Source: a virus. Taken from it: a stretch of 64,000 nt of DNA. Shown here one piece after another: positions 9,125 through 16,317 of this stretch; the stretch's first letter is position 1, and each line of letters starts with the position of its first letter. The notes under the pieces were generated by a model. That model saw only the letters and a program-made list of their open reading frames with translations. It made no database searches and was not told where the DNA came from. The DNA lies in IMG/VR virus record IMGVR_UViG_3300030044_000014, positions 1 through 64,000 of that record; one strand, written 5' to 3'. A program made the position numbers and the translations under genes.

Positions 9125-9648
9125 TGAAACAAATTACTATAGGTTTTTCTCGGGCTTGTACAACTTTTCCTATTTTCAGTTGGCTGATCCAATTAGTTCA
9201 AAAGACTAACTATTCGCATGTCTATTTGAAATATCACGATGAATATTTAGGGCAAGATATGATTTTTCAAGCATCGCATAGTGTTGTAAATTCTATGAGT
9301 TTGCCAGTGTTTTTAGCACAAGAAACTGTGGTTAAAGAATTCACATTCAATGTTTCAGATGTCACTTTTCTAAAAACTATGCAGTTTGCGGCAAATCAGG
9401 CTGGAAAGCCGTATGGAGTGCTTGAGATATGTGGACTTGCACTAGTTGAACTATGTGCCCTGATCGGAATAAAGATCCAGAATCCAGTGAAGGATTCTGG
9501 CCAGACCTACATCTGCGATCAATTAGTTGCGGCCATATTGAATGAATGTGAAAATGTTGTGTTGCCAACAAACATTAATAATATGATACCAAAGGATGTA
9601 TTTGCTTTGGTATCAACTCTACCCGCTACATTATCAATCGACAAGTAA
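9124..9648 (+). CDS. permuted NlpC/P60 (YiiX/YaeF-like) cysteine hydrolase
   Basis: 174 residues with the order seen in circularly permuted papain-like enzymes: an early His in YSHVYLKY (His32) and a late Cys in TYICDQLVAAIL (Cys131). That family includes amidases and peptidases acting on peptidoglycan stem peptides or lipids. It lies after the fibre genes and before the holin-like gene, so a role in cell-wall passage or lysis is possible. No signal peptide is seen. The fold assignment is fairly firm; substrate is unknown. Its 3' end overlaps the convergent gene by 15 bp. Confidence 0.65.
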   Translation: MKQITIGFSRACTTFPIFSWLIQLVQKTNYSHVYLKYHDEYLGQDMIFQASHSVVNSMSLPVFLAQETVVKEFTFNVSDVTFLKTMQFAANQAGKPYGVLEICGLALVELCALIGIKIQNPVKDSGQTYICDQLVAAILNECENVVLPTNINNMIPKDVFALVSTLPATLSIDK

Positions 9649-10017
9649 ATCGCCCAAAGCCATAACATCACTCACTGTGATGCCTTCGACTTTGGTGCCA
9701 AGTTCTGCAACGCTAATGGCTGGAACTGGAGCATCAATCTGAAGAAGCTCAGAAAGCTCAGCAGCATAAGCTTCTAAATTTACCGGATCAACGTTGATTT
9801 TCTTATTTGCATCTTCAACGAAATTACCCTCTGCATCTTTCGCGGCGTATTTCCTCACCAATTCATTGCGCATCTGCTCATACATGATAGCATGCTCATT
9901 AAACTTCAATACGAGCTTTTTAAGCTTCCATACAGTCGCGATGGGAATGTGCGGCGACTGGACAATCTTTTCTAAAACTTCTTTCGCAGCAGTCGTAGAT
10001 ACAGTCAATAATTTCAT
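9634..10017 (-). CDS. small helical phage protein, paralogue A
   Basis: 127 residues, mostly helical, with the pattern MKLLTV...AAKEVLEKIVQS..IPIATVWKLKKL...YEQMRNELVRKYAAKDAEG. It is clearly paralogous to the gene at 10166-10540 (shared KLP/IP...KLK..., E..Y..R...RYG/KYA and AxPxxSVxELG motifs, and a similar LLVD/FLVE end). Similar small proteins occur in many siphophages and myophages without known function. A good promoter (10048-10076) precedes it. Confidence 0.65.
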   Translation of the reverse strand: MKLLTVSTTAAKEVLEKIVQSPHIPIATVWKLKKLVLKFNEHAIMYEQMRNELVRKYAAKDAEGNFVEDANKKINVDPVNLEAYAAELSELLQIDAPVPAISVAELGTKVEGITVSDVMALGDLLVD

Positions 10018-10047
10018 GGACTCTCCTTGAGAATGTAGGTTTCAAAT

Positions 10048-10076
10048 ATCGTACCATACGTCTTATAATAAGTCAA
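10048..10076 (-). promoter_or_regulatory. sigma-70-like promoter for paralogue A
   Basis: On the minus strand, TTGACT (10076-10071) and TACGAT (10053-10048) are separated by 17 bp, 30 bp before the start codon of the downstream gene. Five of six -35 bases match consensus. Confidence 0.6.
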
Positions 10077-10165
10077 GATTATTTTATTACGTACCCATTC
10101 TTTAGTGAAATCATATAGTTAAAGGTAAATCTTAATCTTTGGAGTATGTATGGAACTTAATGCAA

Positions 10166-10540
10166 TCACTCAACAAGAAAGTCTAAGAGCATAAGCTCCT
10201 CAGACGAGATCGAGATATCGTTACCAAGCTCGCTGACAGAAAGCGTAGGGATAGCGATGTCTAGATCTAAGAGTTCGTTCAACTCGTTAACAAACAACTG
10301 ACCGTTATCGCCTTCCAAAGGGACATTGCCTTGATCGTCGGTATCTAGGCTACCGTCATCTTTCTTCTTGCCGTAACGGTTCAAAGACGCAAGACGAACT
10401 TCATCATACTTGCTGTACTCTTCGTCGATCTTTTTGATGATGGTCTTGAGTTTAAATGCAGCTTTAAGCGGCAGTTTCTGCGAATTAAGCTGAGTTAGAG
10501 TCGCTTTAAATTTAGGGTCGATCAACCTAGATAACTTCAT
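10166..10540 (-). CDS. small helical phage protein, paralogue B
   Basis: 124 residues, paralogue of 9634-10017. N-terminal MKLSRL..PKFKATLTQL...KLPLKAAFKLKTI, a Y..YDEVRLASLNRYGKK motif and a closing IPTLSVSELGN segment align with it. Both genes have their own promoter, so the pair seems to form independently expressed units rather than part of the long leftward operon. Function unknown. Confidence 0.65.
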   Translation of the reverse strand: MKLSRLIDPKFKATLTQLNSQKLPLKAAFKLKTIIKKIDEEYSKYDEVRLASLNRYGKKKDDGSLDTDDQGNVPLEGDNGQLFVNELNELLDLDIAIPTLSVSELGNDISISSEELMLLDFLVE

Positions 10541-10562
10541 TTAGGCTCCTTTTTCTGATAGG

Positions 10563-10591
10563 ATTATACTATGGGCAATTTCTTCCGCCAA
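10563..10591 (-). promoter_or_regulatory. sigma-70-like promoter for paralogue B
   Basis: Minus strand TTGGCG (10591-10586), 17 bp, then TATAAT (10568-10563), 22 bp before the ATG of 10166-10540. A perfect -10 box with ideal spacing. It overlaps the first codons of the divergent holin-like gene. Confidence 0.7.
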
Positions 10592-10891
10592 CTTTTTAGT
10601 GAAAACTCAGGTGTGAGCATGATGCGAGTCATGTCTCTCCTAGCACTATTTGCGGCAATCGGAATTGGATTCTACGGAATGACAAAACTCCCAGTCGATT
10701 ATAGTGGAATCACTATGTTGACAGGTGTATTCTTGAGTGCTGCCTTCGGTGGTAAGGTTATGCAGAAACGCATCGAAGCTAACGGTGCTAAGTCTGATAC
10801 CGAGATGACCACACGCCCTAATGAGGCTATGGCCCCGGTCTCTGAGAAGACTGTCACAAAGATCGACGTTAAGGTCGATAATCCAGACTAA
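10571..10891 (+). CDS. holin-like two-TM membrane protein (106 aa)
   Basis: Two hydrophobic segments (about residues 18-38 and 45-62) joined by a short polar turn, then a hydrophilic charged tail. The pattern FFRQLFSE...MRVMSLLALFAAIGIGFYG...AAFGGKVMQKRIEA matches a group of short phage membrane proteins usually annotated as holin or lysis-associated. It neighbours a cell-wall hydrolase candidate (9124) and a coiled-coil membrane protein (11161), which fits a lysis cassette. Holin activity is inferred only from topology and context. Confidence 0.6.
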   Translation: MGNFFRQLFSENSGVSMMRVMSLLALFAAIGIGFYGMTKLPVDYSGITMLTGVFLSAAFGGKVMQKRIEANGAKSDTEMTTRPNEAMAPVSEKTVTKIDVKVDNPD

Positions 10892-10949
10892 AAACGACCG
10901 GACCTACCCTAATCGGATAGGCCCGATCTACTCCTCGGGAGAGTAACCG

Positions 10950-11075
10950 ATGATTGCCATCGATACATATCCCTTGATTCAGATTTCAATCCTATCGCGT
11001 TTAAATCGTTCAAATGATAAAGATATCATTCGTTCTTGTCGTGTGTTCTTGGACGTCCTAGGGCCATTAGATTGA
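10950..11075 (+). CDS. possible 41-aa protein
   Basis: A short ORF with a good ribosome binding site (GGGAGAG, 6 nt before the ATG). The product (MIAIDTYPLIQISILSRLNR...) reads as an amphipathic helical peptide rich in Arg/Asp. It fills part of the 270-bp gap after the holin-like gene. No function is recognised. The remainder of that gap shows only short imperfect hairpins. Confidence 0.45.
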   Translation: MIAIDTYPLIQISILSRLNRSNDKDIIRSCRVFLDVLGPLD

Positions 11076-11160
11076 ATTGTTACCAGCCCCCTCCAATAGA
11101 CTACTGACTAACTACTGTTCATGTTAAGATAAGGCTAGGTATCTATAGGGTGGAGTCGAG

Positions 11161-11565
11161 ATGGAAAAGAAAACCGGCAAGTCGCTTGAAGACAAAGTAG
11201 ACGCTATTAGCGAACAGCTCCACAAGATGGACAAGGATTTAGCACTTCAACAGGCTGCATTCGTAGAACTGTCGCGCCACCATGAGCTGCTATATCAAGA
11301 ACTTAAACGCTCAAACGATATCCTAAAAGCTAATACAGACTCTCTCAGAGAGCACATGCACAGAACCGAACTACTCGAGGATCTGGCTAACAAGATGGAC
11401 GGACGTCTATCACCTATCGAAAAAAGACAAATTGAAGAAGACGCTGTTCGCAAGCACAAGCATGAGACCTTAGTCCGTTGGGGCAAGATACTTGCTGCAC
11501 TTGTTGCATTTAGCGGTCTTCTAATGTGGGCTAAGCCTTTACTGCTTAAGTTGCTTCTCCCATAA
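11161..11565 (+). CDS. coiled-coil protein with C-terminal TM segment
   Basis: 134 residues: ~95 residues of heptad-rich helix including SLREHMHRTELLED, a motif seen in many small phage membrane-associated proteins, then a basic stretch and one C-terminal hydrophobic segment (about 109-130) ending near the terminus. This tail-anchored layout, next to a holin-like gene, suggests a membrane partner in lysis or superinfection exclusion (inference). The ribosome binding site GGGTGGAG precedes the ATG. Confidence 0.6.
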   Translation: MEKKTGKSLEDKVDAISEQLHKMDKDLALQQAAFVELSRHHELLYQELKRSNDILKANTDSLREHMHRTELLEDLANKMDGRLSPIEKRQIEEDAVRKHKHETLVRWGKILAALVAFSGLLMWAKPLLLKLLLP

Positions 11566-11577
11566 CTCTGGTATAAT
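11551..11577 (+). promoter_or_regulatory. extended -10 promoter before 11635 gene
   Basis: TGGTATAAT (TATAAT at 11572-11577) is an extended -10 box. A TTGCTT at 11551-11556 is a possible -35 with a short 15-bp spacer. It lies 58 bp upstream of the next gene, giving a short 5' leader. Confidence 0.55.
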
Positions 11578-11634
11578 GTTATAAATAGGCCGTGAGACTT
11601 ACCTCACGCCCAATTATCTTCAAAGGAGATAAAT

Positions 11635-12018
11635 ATGGCCCTACTTCCTCCAATTCCGGACAATCAGTCTGGCAACATGGGTGGCAGCTCTTCAGCTCCT
11701 AACCGTGCACCTGCTGCTAAAGTTATTCAAAAAGCTTTGGCAAACACTCGCGTTGCTAACCAAGTTGTCGCCGCTCTTAGCGGTCTTTCAACTCCAGCAG
11801 CTATCATCGCTACCCATGCTGATGCTACTACTGACTTCGCAGCTCTTATGGTCGGCGACATCGTCCTCCATATTCCTGCGACAGCTGGTAACACGTCTTT
11901 CGGCGTTGTTGCTACTGCTGGAACTGCTCCTGCAGCTGCAGTTGTTGGTGACTTGTACCTTGTGCACCGTCCAGTAAACTTGGACAGCAACATCGGTACA
12001 GCTCCCGCGCTCGTTTAA
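11635..12018 (+). CDS. hypothetical small virion-like protein (127 aa)
   Basis: Ala/Thr/Val-rich, beta-type sequence with a polar N-terminus (PPIPDNQSGNMGGSSS) and a strand-rich body around HIPATAGNTSFGVV. Such composition is common for abundant phage head-decoration or minor structural proteins. It has its own promoter, a strong ribosome binding site (AAAGGAG) and a strong terminator, so it is a monocistronic unit that may be highly expressed. The family is not recognised. Confidence 0.6.
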   Translation: MALLPPIPDNQSGNMGGSSSAPNRAPAAKVIQKALANTRVANQVVAALSGLSTPAAIIATHADATTDFAALMVGDIVLHIPATAGNTSFGVVATAGTAPAAAVVGDLYLVHRPVNLDSNIGTAPALV

Positions 12019-12033
12019 TTTCAACTCGTTAAA

Positions 12034-12450
12034 CTAGCTCTTATTGGGTCTGGTGTGTTCCACCAGACCCTTTATTTTTTCAGCCACGTATTCCGGATCG
12101 TTAAGTAATCGATTCAATCCGGAGGGGTGGGGCAATTCATAAAAGTTCACACCTAGCATCTTCAATGCGGTAGCGGCAGTTTTTCCTACAGCTATAATTG
12201 GTACATCTTTGTGGTGTGCAATGATCATTGCAAGATGGTTAAGTCTACCCTTGATCTCTTTCATCGTCAGTTGTCTATTGCCTGGTGTTGGTGTATTGAC
12301 CAGATTGTGCATAATAGATATGTTTATCCCTGCCTTTTCAATCCATTCGTGCAACGTTTTACCACTACCGGTGGACATATCGAATGCTCCATTGCCCTTA
12401 GACGCTTGCGATGGATTAGATCCAATGAATAAAGCTGTGCGCGGTTTCAC
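12034..12450 (-). CDS. uracil-DNA-glycosylase-superfamily-like protein
   Basis: 138 residues. A GTG start at 12450 is preceded by GAGGA. The N-terminal ALFIGSNPSQAS, a middle IIAVGKTAATALK segment and a late PHPSGLNRLL are arranged like the motifs of the UDG superfamily (family 4/MUG-type: motif A GxNPS, strand IVAxG, motif B HPSxxN). It lacks the Fe-S cysteines of family 4. Possible roles are removal of uracil or a mismatched base, or a nucleotide-binding non-enzymatic role. It lies next to dCMP deaminase, whose product dUMP raises uracil pressure. Fold call is moderate; activity unproven. Confidence 0.6.
   Translation of the reverse strand: MKPRTALFIGSNPSQASKGNGAFDMSTGSGKTLHEWIEKAGINISIMHNLVNTPTPGNRQLTMKEIKGRLNHLAMIIAHHKDVPIIAVGKTAATALKMLGVNFYELPHPSGLNRLLNDPEYVAEKIKGLVEHTRPNKS
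12046..12080 (+). terminator. rho-independent terminator after 11635 gene
   Basis: Perfect 10-bp stem GGGTCTGGTG / CACCAGACCC (12046-12055, 12061-12070) with a 5-nt loop, followed by TTTATTTTTT. The hairpin DNA also encodes the C-terminus of the convergent gene. Confidence 0.9.
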
Positions 12451-13547
12451 GATGTCCTCGGTTTAATCTGTAAATGATAAAAATCACCAACCGTAGAGCA
12501 ATTGATTTCTAAGTCTAGCATGGCTGAACTATCTTCAAAGTCACTATATTTTTCTTTAAAATAAAACTCACTTATGCCTGCCTGCCACAACATTCTGATA
12601 CACTTAGTGCAAGGAGATAGGGTGCAATAAAGTATACAATCACCAGTCTTAACTCCTGATCGCACTGCGTTACATAATAAGTTTGTTTCTGCGTGTATTA
12701 TATAATTATATTTTTCTGGACGAGATGTGGGTAGAGAACTGTCTGGTCCACCCCTAACGAACCCATTAAAACCTTCTGCCGTAACCGCTAATGTTTTAGG
12801 GTCTATTAATAGGGCTGCAACTTTAGTATGTATGTCGTGTGACTGTGACGCTATAACTACAGCTCTATCGTGATAGATTTTAAGTTTTTTCTCTGAGATC
12901 GGGTTATTGGTTTGGTTAAACTTGTTATTTTTAACTATTCTCTGTATTTGTTCTAAAAAATGTGTTGCAGAGTAATCTAATTTCATAGTGTTGCAAGTAG
13001 CACAACTTGTGACACAGTTTGATGTTTGGTACCCAATAGAGTTATCCAATCTATCGATTCCATTGTATTTAACTATTGTGTGTTTATTTTTTTGAATGTT
13101 GGCAGGGGAAGCGTCACAGTAGAAACAATTTTGAAAAATAAGCCCCTTAAACTCATCTAAGGTTAGATTAAAATCATAATTTCTAGCCTTAGCATTGCCC
13201 TTATAATCTAGAAAAATATTATTGATAGATGTCGTTTTTAGCTGTTCGTCTGTTCGAGCATATCTATTGCCACAGTGGCCACATCCACTTGAGGTGCCAT
13301 TAATTAAACTTGCAACTTTTATTGACTTAAGAACACCACATTTACACTTTACATCTACATATCGTGTTTTTTTTGATTTTAAGTTTATCTTAATGTAAGG
13401 AAGAGACATTATTGTCCATTTATTTATGACAGAATTTAAGGCAATATTCTCTGTCTTAGATGGACGTTTCATACTCTTATTTAACCTCTGCCTACAAAGG
13501 CATTTCTCTATCTTTGATTCACACGTAGGATAGATACACCGACGCAT
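12447..13547 (-). CDS. HNH endonuclease-dCMP deaminase fusion
   Basis: 366 residues in one uninterrupted frame. Residues ~1-210 are an HNH homing-endonuclease type protein: zinc-ribbon-like CxCG...GCGHCG (68-92), then CFYC (141-144), GIDRLDN (163-169) and CATC (182-185). Residues ~217-366 are a complete dCMP/cytidine deaminase: KKLKIYHDRAVVIASQS start, zinc site HAE (285-287) and PCTKC (312-316). The deaminase converts dCMP to dUMP for dTMP synthesis by ThyX (58612). The fusion could have arisen by a homing gene inserting at the deaminase start with loss of the stop. Whether both halves are active is unknown. Confidence 0.85.
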   Translation of the reverse strand: MRRCIYPTCESKIEKCLCRQRLNKSMKRPSKTENIALNSVINKWTIMSLPYIKINLKSKKTRYVDVKCKCGVLKSIKVASLINGTSSGCGHCGNRYARTDEQLKTTSINNIFLDYKGNAKARNYDFNLTLDEFKGLIFQNCFYCDASPANIQKNKHTIVKYNGIDRLDNSIGYQTSNCVTSCATCNTMKLDYSATHFLEQIQRIVKNNKFNQTNNPISEKKLKIYHDRAVVIASQSHDIHTKVAALLIDPKTLAVTAEGFNGFVRGGPDSSLPTSRPEKYNYIIHAETNLLCNAVRSGVKTGDCILYCTLSPCTKCIRMLWQAGISEFYFKEKYSDFEDSSAMLDLEINCSTVGDFYHLQIKPRTS

Positions 13548-14353
13548 TACTTTTTCTTCTCTTCGATTGCGGGTTCTTGCGTATATAATATGTAATCTCT
13601 GTATTCAAAGACATATCTATTATCCCGATGACGACTTGACGTTGAAACCTTATAGGTATATGAAGAGTTAAAGAACGGAGTGAAAGCTTCGCCTTTGCGA
13701 GTCATCTCGCGTTCGCATTCCATGATACATCTAACCATGTAGTCAGACTGAATGTCTTGGGCACTCATAGGAACCTTAACGATCTCGTTAATAACAACTT
13801 CTGTTTTATATCTACCTGTGAAATCCTGAGTGGTCCAGTATTTATCTCCAACTTTAAGCTTATCGAAGAAGTCATTAAACCCCTGAAGTGTTTTAAACTT
13901 CTGACCCTTCTTGCGGTTGACCTTAGTGATGATCTTGCGTTGCTCTAACGCCTGCGAGTGGATCTTCTTGATGTCAAAGTCGCCACCCAAGAACGTTGCT
14001 TCTGCAAACTCAGGATCAACTTCAAATCTTGTGGATTTGTAGTCAAAATCAGTCATCGACCAGATCTCTTGACCAAGAGTGCCGTTAGCAACGCGAAGCT
14101 GCTTAATATAGCCGATACCAAACTCGTCTTCATGGATGTAGACGTAACGCTGAGCCATCTTATTGTCGGAATTTATATTTTCCGTAATCCACTCAGTCTC
14201 ATCACGAGGCTTATATCGAGCCTGTTTACGAATGAGAACGTCGCCGATCTCGAACTTCATGAATTCTTTAATCACCATCCACTTGCGGATAGGATTACTA
14301 TTCATCTCGCCTTCGAGTTGCTGTTTCTGTTTATCGTCAAGCTCAACTTTCAT
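13547..14353 (-). CDS. hypothetical protein (268 aa)
   Basis: Charged, soluble protein with mixed alpha/beta pattern and many aromatic residues (YKSTRFEVDPEFAEATFLGG; DYMVRCIMECEREMTRKGE). No catalytic motif or signal is recognised. The ATG is one base after the TAG that ends the extended reading of the neighbouring 14355-14597 ORF, and GGAAG serves as ribosome binding site. Part of the leftward array with nucleotide-metabolism genes. Confidence 0.6.
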   Translation of the reverse strand: MKVELDDKQKQQLEGEMNSNPIRKWMVIKEFMKFEIGDVLIRKQARYKPRDETEWITENINSDNKMAQRYVYIHEDEFGIGYIKQLRVANGTLGQEIWSMTDFDYKSTRFEVDPEFAEATFLGGDFDIKKIHSQALEQRKIITKVNRKKGQKFKTLQGFNDFFDKLKVGDKYWTTQDFTGRYKTEVVINEIVKVPMSAQDIQSDYMVRCIMECEREMTRKGEAFTPFFNSSYTYKVSTSSRHRDNRYVFEYRDYILYTQEPAIEEKKK

Positions 14354-14354
14354 A

Positions 14355-14597
14355 CTATCTTCCTGTGTCCGATTTCATAGGTCCGCAAACTTTGCAGACA
14401 ATACGAGTGCCCTGAGAATTGCCGTGCTGGTCAACTACTTCTTGCCAGAATCACTGGTGAGGAGGACATTCTTTCTTCTCCACGATAATCTGGTTACCAT
14501 GAGCAGATCCATCTGTAGGCTTAGCGGCAGATGCTGCTAGACGTGGAACAATGACTACTAGTGCAAAAATGACGATTAAGACAAATACAAAGTCCAT
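14355..14597 (-). pseudogene. membrane-anchored zinc-ribbon protein split by in-frame TGA
   Basis: The ATG at 14597 overlaps the preceding TAA. Forty-eight codons encode an N-terminal hydrophobic helix and a linker ending ECPPHQ, then a TGA (14453-14451). The same frame stays open for 31 more codons (FWQEVVDQHG...IVCKVCGP) to a TAG at 14357-14355, one base from the next gene. CPPH-x-W-x-W plus CKVCG looks like one zinc ribbon that needs both parts; a Trp (TGG) is expected where TGA stands. Explanations are a point nonsense mutation, readthrough or a base-calling error. Translation of the 48-aa form alone is possible. Confidence 0.6.
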
Positions 14598-14851
14598 TAT
14601 TCCTCCGGATCGAGTTCAGTTGACGAGATACTATCTTCTTTAGCTTCTAAGTCATCGATGATGCTCTGTGCACCAACAAATACACGATGTGGATCGTGAG
14701 TCACCTTCTTAAGGCGTTTCATTTTAACTTTTTGCTTGATCTTTCCACGGATAGGACAATTAAACTCTACTTCAACTTCCACGATCTCTTCAATTGTCGG
14801 GTCTTCGAATACATGCTTCTTTTTGTTTTTAGCACCCTTGGGTCTAGCCAT
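14597..14851 (-). CDS. small basic/acidic hypothetical protein (84 aa)
   Basis: I start it at the ATG overlapping the TAA of the upstream gene (14851), giving MARPKGAKNKKK. The N-terminal ARPKGAKNKKK resembles a short nucleic-acid-binding tail, and the C-terminus is acidic. One Cys; no zinc motif. Function unknown. It is sandwiched by start/stop overlaps on both sides, so it is certainly within an operon. Confidence 0.6.
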   Translation of the reverse strand: MARPKGAKNKKKHVFEDPTIEEIVEVEVEFNCPIRGKIKQKVKMKRLKKVTHDPHRVFVGAQSIIDDLEAKEDSISSTELDPEE

Positions 14852-15387
14852 TATTTCCACTCCGTATCAATAATCTGTTGCAATGCCATTGTGTATGCCT
14901 TGATGGGCCCTGGTACTTTGCGCGTATACGCGTACGAACACCATTCTTTGTACGATCCTTGAATAATCAAGGTTGTATATATGTTAATGGGGGTAAGGAC
15001 CTGTGATACAAACGCATCTGCGCCATCTGCTTGATAGGCTCTGGGATTGATAAGAAGGGCAGCAGTTGTGCGAGAAATATCATTAGAGATCGCTTGTGCT
15101 GTAACGACGTCGCTTCCTCCAAGCTGAGCTGCCGAAGGGATATATGCTTCTGACTCGACATCTGCATTCTCCGTGTTGATGATCTTAAATGCAAACTTAG
15201 ATAGGTCTAGCTGAACAAACAGTGGACACTTCATAACTACAGTGAGTGACCCCAAGTCTTCAAGAACAGTAGGGTATTTACCAAAGAAGAACTCTTGATC
15301 TATATCTCTTAGTTTCTGAGTGGTATTGCAGCTATCGATAAGGGCAACGAAGCCCTTATCGAGAACTGGTATCTTATTGAGTAGCAT
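14851..15387 (-). CDS. possible degenerate ThyX-like protein (178 aa)
   Basis: The C-terminal half (SRTTAALLINPRAY...QVLTPINIYTTLIIQGSYKEWCSYAYTRK) resembles the ThyX segment ending in the YTT...G.....W/L..F helix, and MKCPLFVQLDLSKFAFK may correspond to the region that carries RHR in true ThyX. No RHR(x7)S motif is present, so flavin-dependent thymidylate synthase activity is not expected. A bona fide ThyX is encoded at 58612. It may be a non-catalytic derivative in the nucleotide-metabolism block. The relation is my reading and uncertain. Confidence 0.4.
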   Translation of the reverse strand: MLLNKIPVLDKGFVALIDSCNTTQKLRDIDQEFFFGKYPTVLEDLGSLTVVMKCPLFVQLDLSKFAFKIINTENADVESEAYIPSAAQLGGSDVVTAQAISNDISRTTAALLINPRAYQADGADAFVSQVLTPINIYTTLIIQGSYKEWCSYAYTRKVPGPIKAYTMALQQIIDTEWK

Positions 15388-15866
15388 TACAGGTCCTCGT
15401 CTTCCTCTTCGACCTTAGCTTCTTCTTCTTCTTCTTCTTTTTTCTGAGCAAAAGGATTATTCTCGTTGTCGTCTTCAGCAATACCTGCACGACAAGTGTA
15501 ATCCTTAACGTCGTCAAACACGCCATCGAGCATCGACTCAGTAATGATGTCTTGGAAGTGAGCTTCGATATAATCAACCGTGTTCTCGTCCAAGATCTTC
15601 ATAGCAGCAGCCAGATCTTTTTGCAAGATAACAACTTTAGCATGATGCTGGTGATCTTTCCACATGATGCCGACAGTCTCACACATCTCTTCAAATGTGA
15701 AGACGCCGCGGATCGTAGAGGGTAAGAACTTAGCTTTAGAGCGATCGCCTGAGCTAACAGCCACGAGGAATGATTCTGATTTAAGGGAAGAGAGATCCAT
15801 CGTCTCTAATTCACCAATGAAATCATCTCCGGTCTTAACTGGCAAGTTCATATTTGGATCAGACAT
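15387..15866 (-). CDS. hypothetical acidic-tailed protein (159 aa)
   Basis: A globular N-terminal ~125 residues (KAKFLPSTIRGVFTFEEMCETVGIMWKDHQHHAKVVILQ) is followed by an almost pure Glu/Asp tail (EEEEEEAKVEEEDEDL). Acidic tails like this are found on phage DNA-mimic or chaperone-like proteins, but no family is recognised. The start codon is 21 bp from the 3' end of the frame-shifted ORF at 15888-16094. Confidence 0.6.
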   Translation of the reverse strand: MSDPNMNLPVKTGDDFIGELETMDLSSLKSESFLVAVSSGDRSKAKFLPSTIRGVFTFEEMCETVGIMWKDHQHHAKVVILQKDLAAAMKILDENTVDYIEAHFQDIITESMLDGVFDDVKDYTCRAGIAEDDNENNPFAQKKEEEEEEAKVEEEDEDL

Positions 15867-15887
15867 TTATCACCTCTGGATTATATA

Positions 15888-16094
15888 TTATTTCGGATCT
15901 TTTAACTCACCGTATGTACGTGGACGCACAGTATACAGGGCAGTATAGCGAAAGCTATCTACCGATAAAGTCTTGATCTTGCCCTTAGAGTCTTGAATCT
16001 TAATGAAAGGATCTGTAGCTTGAAGTCGATTAGCTCTATCTCTAGGTGCAGGCTTAATCTCTAAAACAGTGAAGTGGCTCTTAGCTGAACCAGT
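15888..16094 (-). other. ORF in shifted frame without a canonical start
   Basis: Sixty-eight codons open after a TGA at 16097-16095 contain a convincing protein sequence (VLEIKPAPRDRANRLQ, DPFIKIQDSKGKIKTL, RYTALYTVRPRTYGEL) but no ATG, GTG or TTG near the beginning. It overlaps the end of the 16061-16315 gene by 34 bases in the -1 frame. It could be the C-terminal part of that gene reached by a -1 shift, the result of an indel, or a gene with a rare start such as ATT. No classical slippery heptamer is present in the overlap. Confidence 0.5.
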
Positions 16095-16315
16095 TCAGCT
16101 TGTTCTGCTGGAGTCAACGGCTGCATGAGCTGGCCAAGCAGTGTCGTAATTTGTGACACAGTTAGAGTACTCGTACCAGTTGTAAGCTGCGGCATACCAA
16201 GGCCACCGATATTATTGTTGTTGCCGCCAGGAATCGGCTGATTCTGGTTCAACATATCGTTTAGATCTTTTGTAAGCTGATCTATTGGATCGTCTTTTTT
16301 ATCGAATGGCCACAT
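16061..16315 (-). CDS. small disordered-linker protein (84 aa)
   Basis: The ATG at 16315 gives MWPFDKKDDPIDQLTKDLN; GAGGTG lies 5 nt upstream, which favours it over a GTG two codons earlier. A helical N-terminus, an Asn/Gly/Pro linker (PIPGGNNNNIGGLG) and a second helical part follow. The frame ends at TAG 16063-16061, while a coherent continuation is open in the -1 frame (15888-16094). Possibly the N-terminal half of a ~145-residue protein. Function unknown. Confidence 0.55.
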   Translation of the reverse strand: MWPFDKKDDPIDQLTKDLNDMLNQNQPIPGGNNNNIGGLGMPQLTTGTSTLTVSQITTLLGQLMQPLTPAEQAELVQLRATSLF

Positions 16316-16317
16316 AC

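Noticed and set aside
12447-13547. Intein inside dCMP deaminase
   Set aside because: No splice-block Cys/Ser at the start or His-Asn at the end; the deaminase is complete after the HNH part, so it is a fusion rather than an insertion to be spliced.
14355-14597. Genome-wide reassignment of TGA to Trp
   Set aside because: Many normal genes end with TGA (for example RNR at 61286, the adhesin at 7555) and the phage tRNA-Trp has anticodon CCA, so the code is standard.
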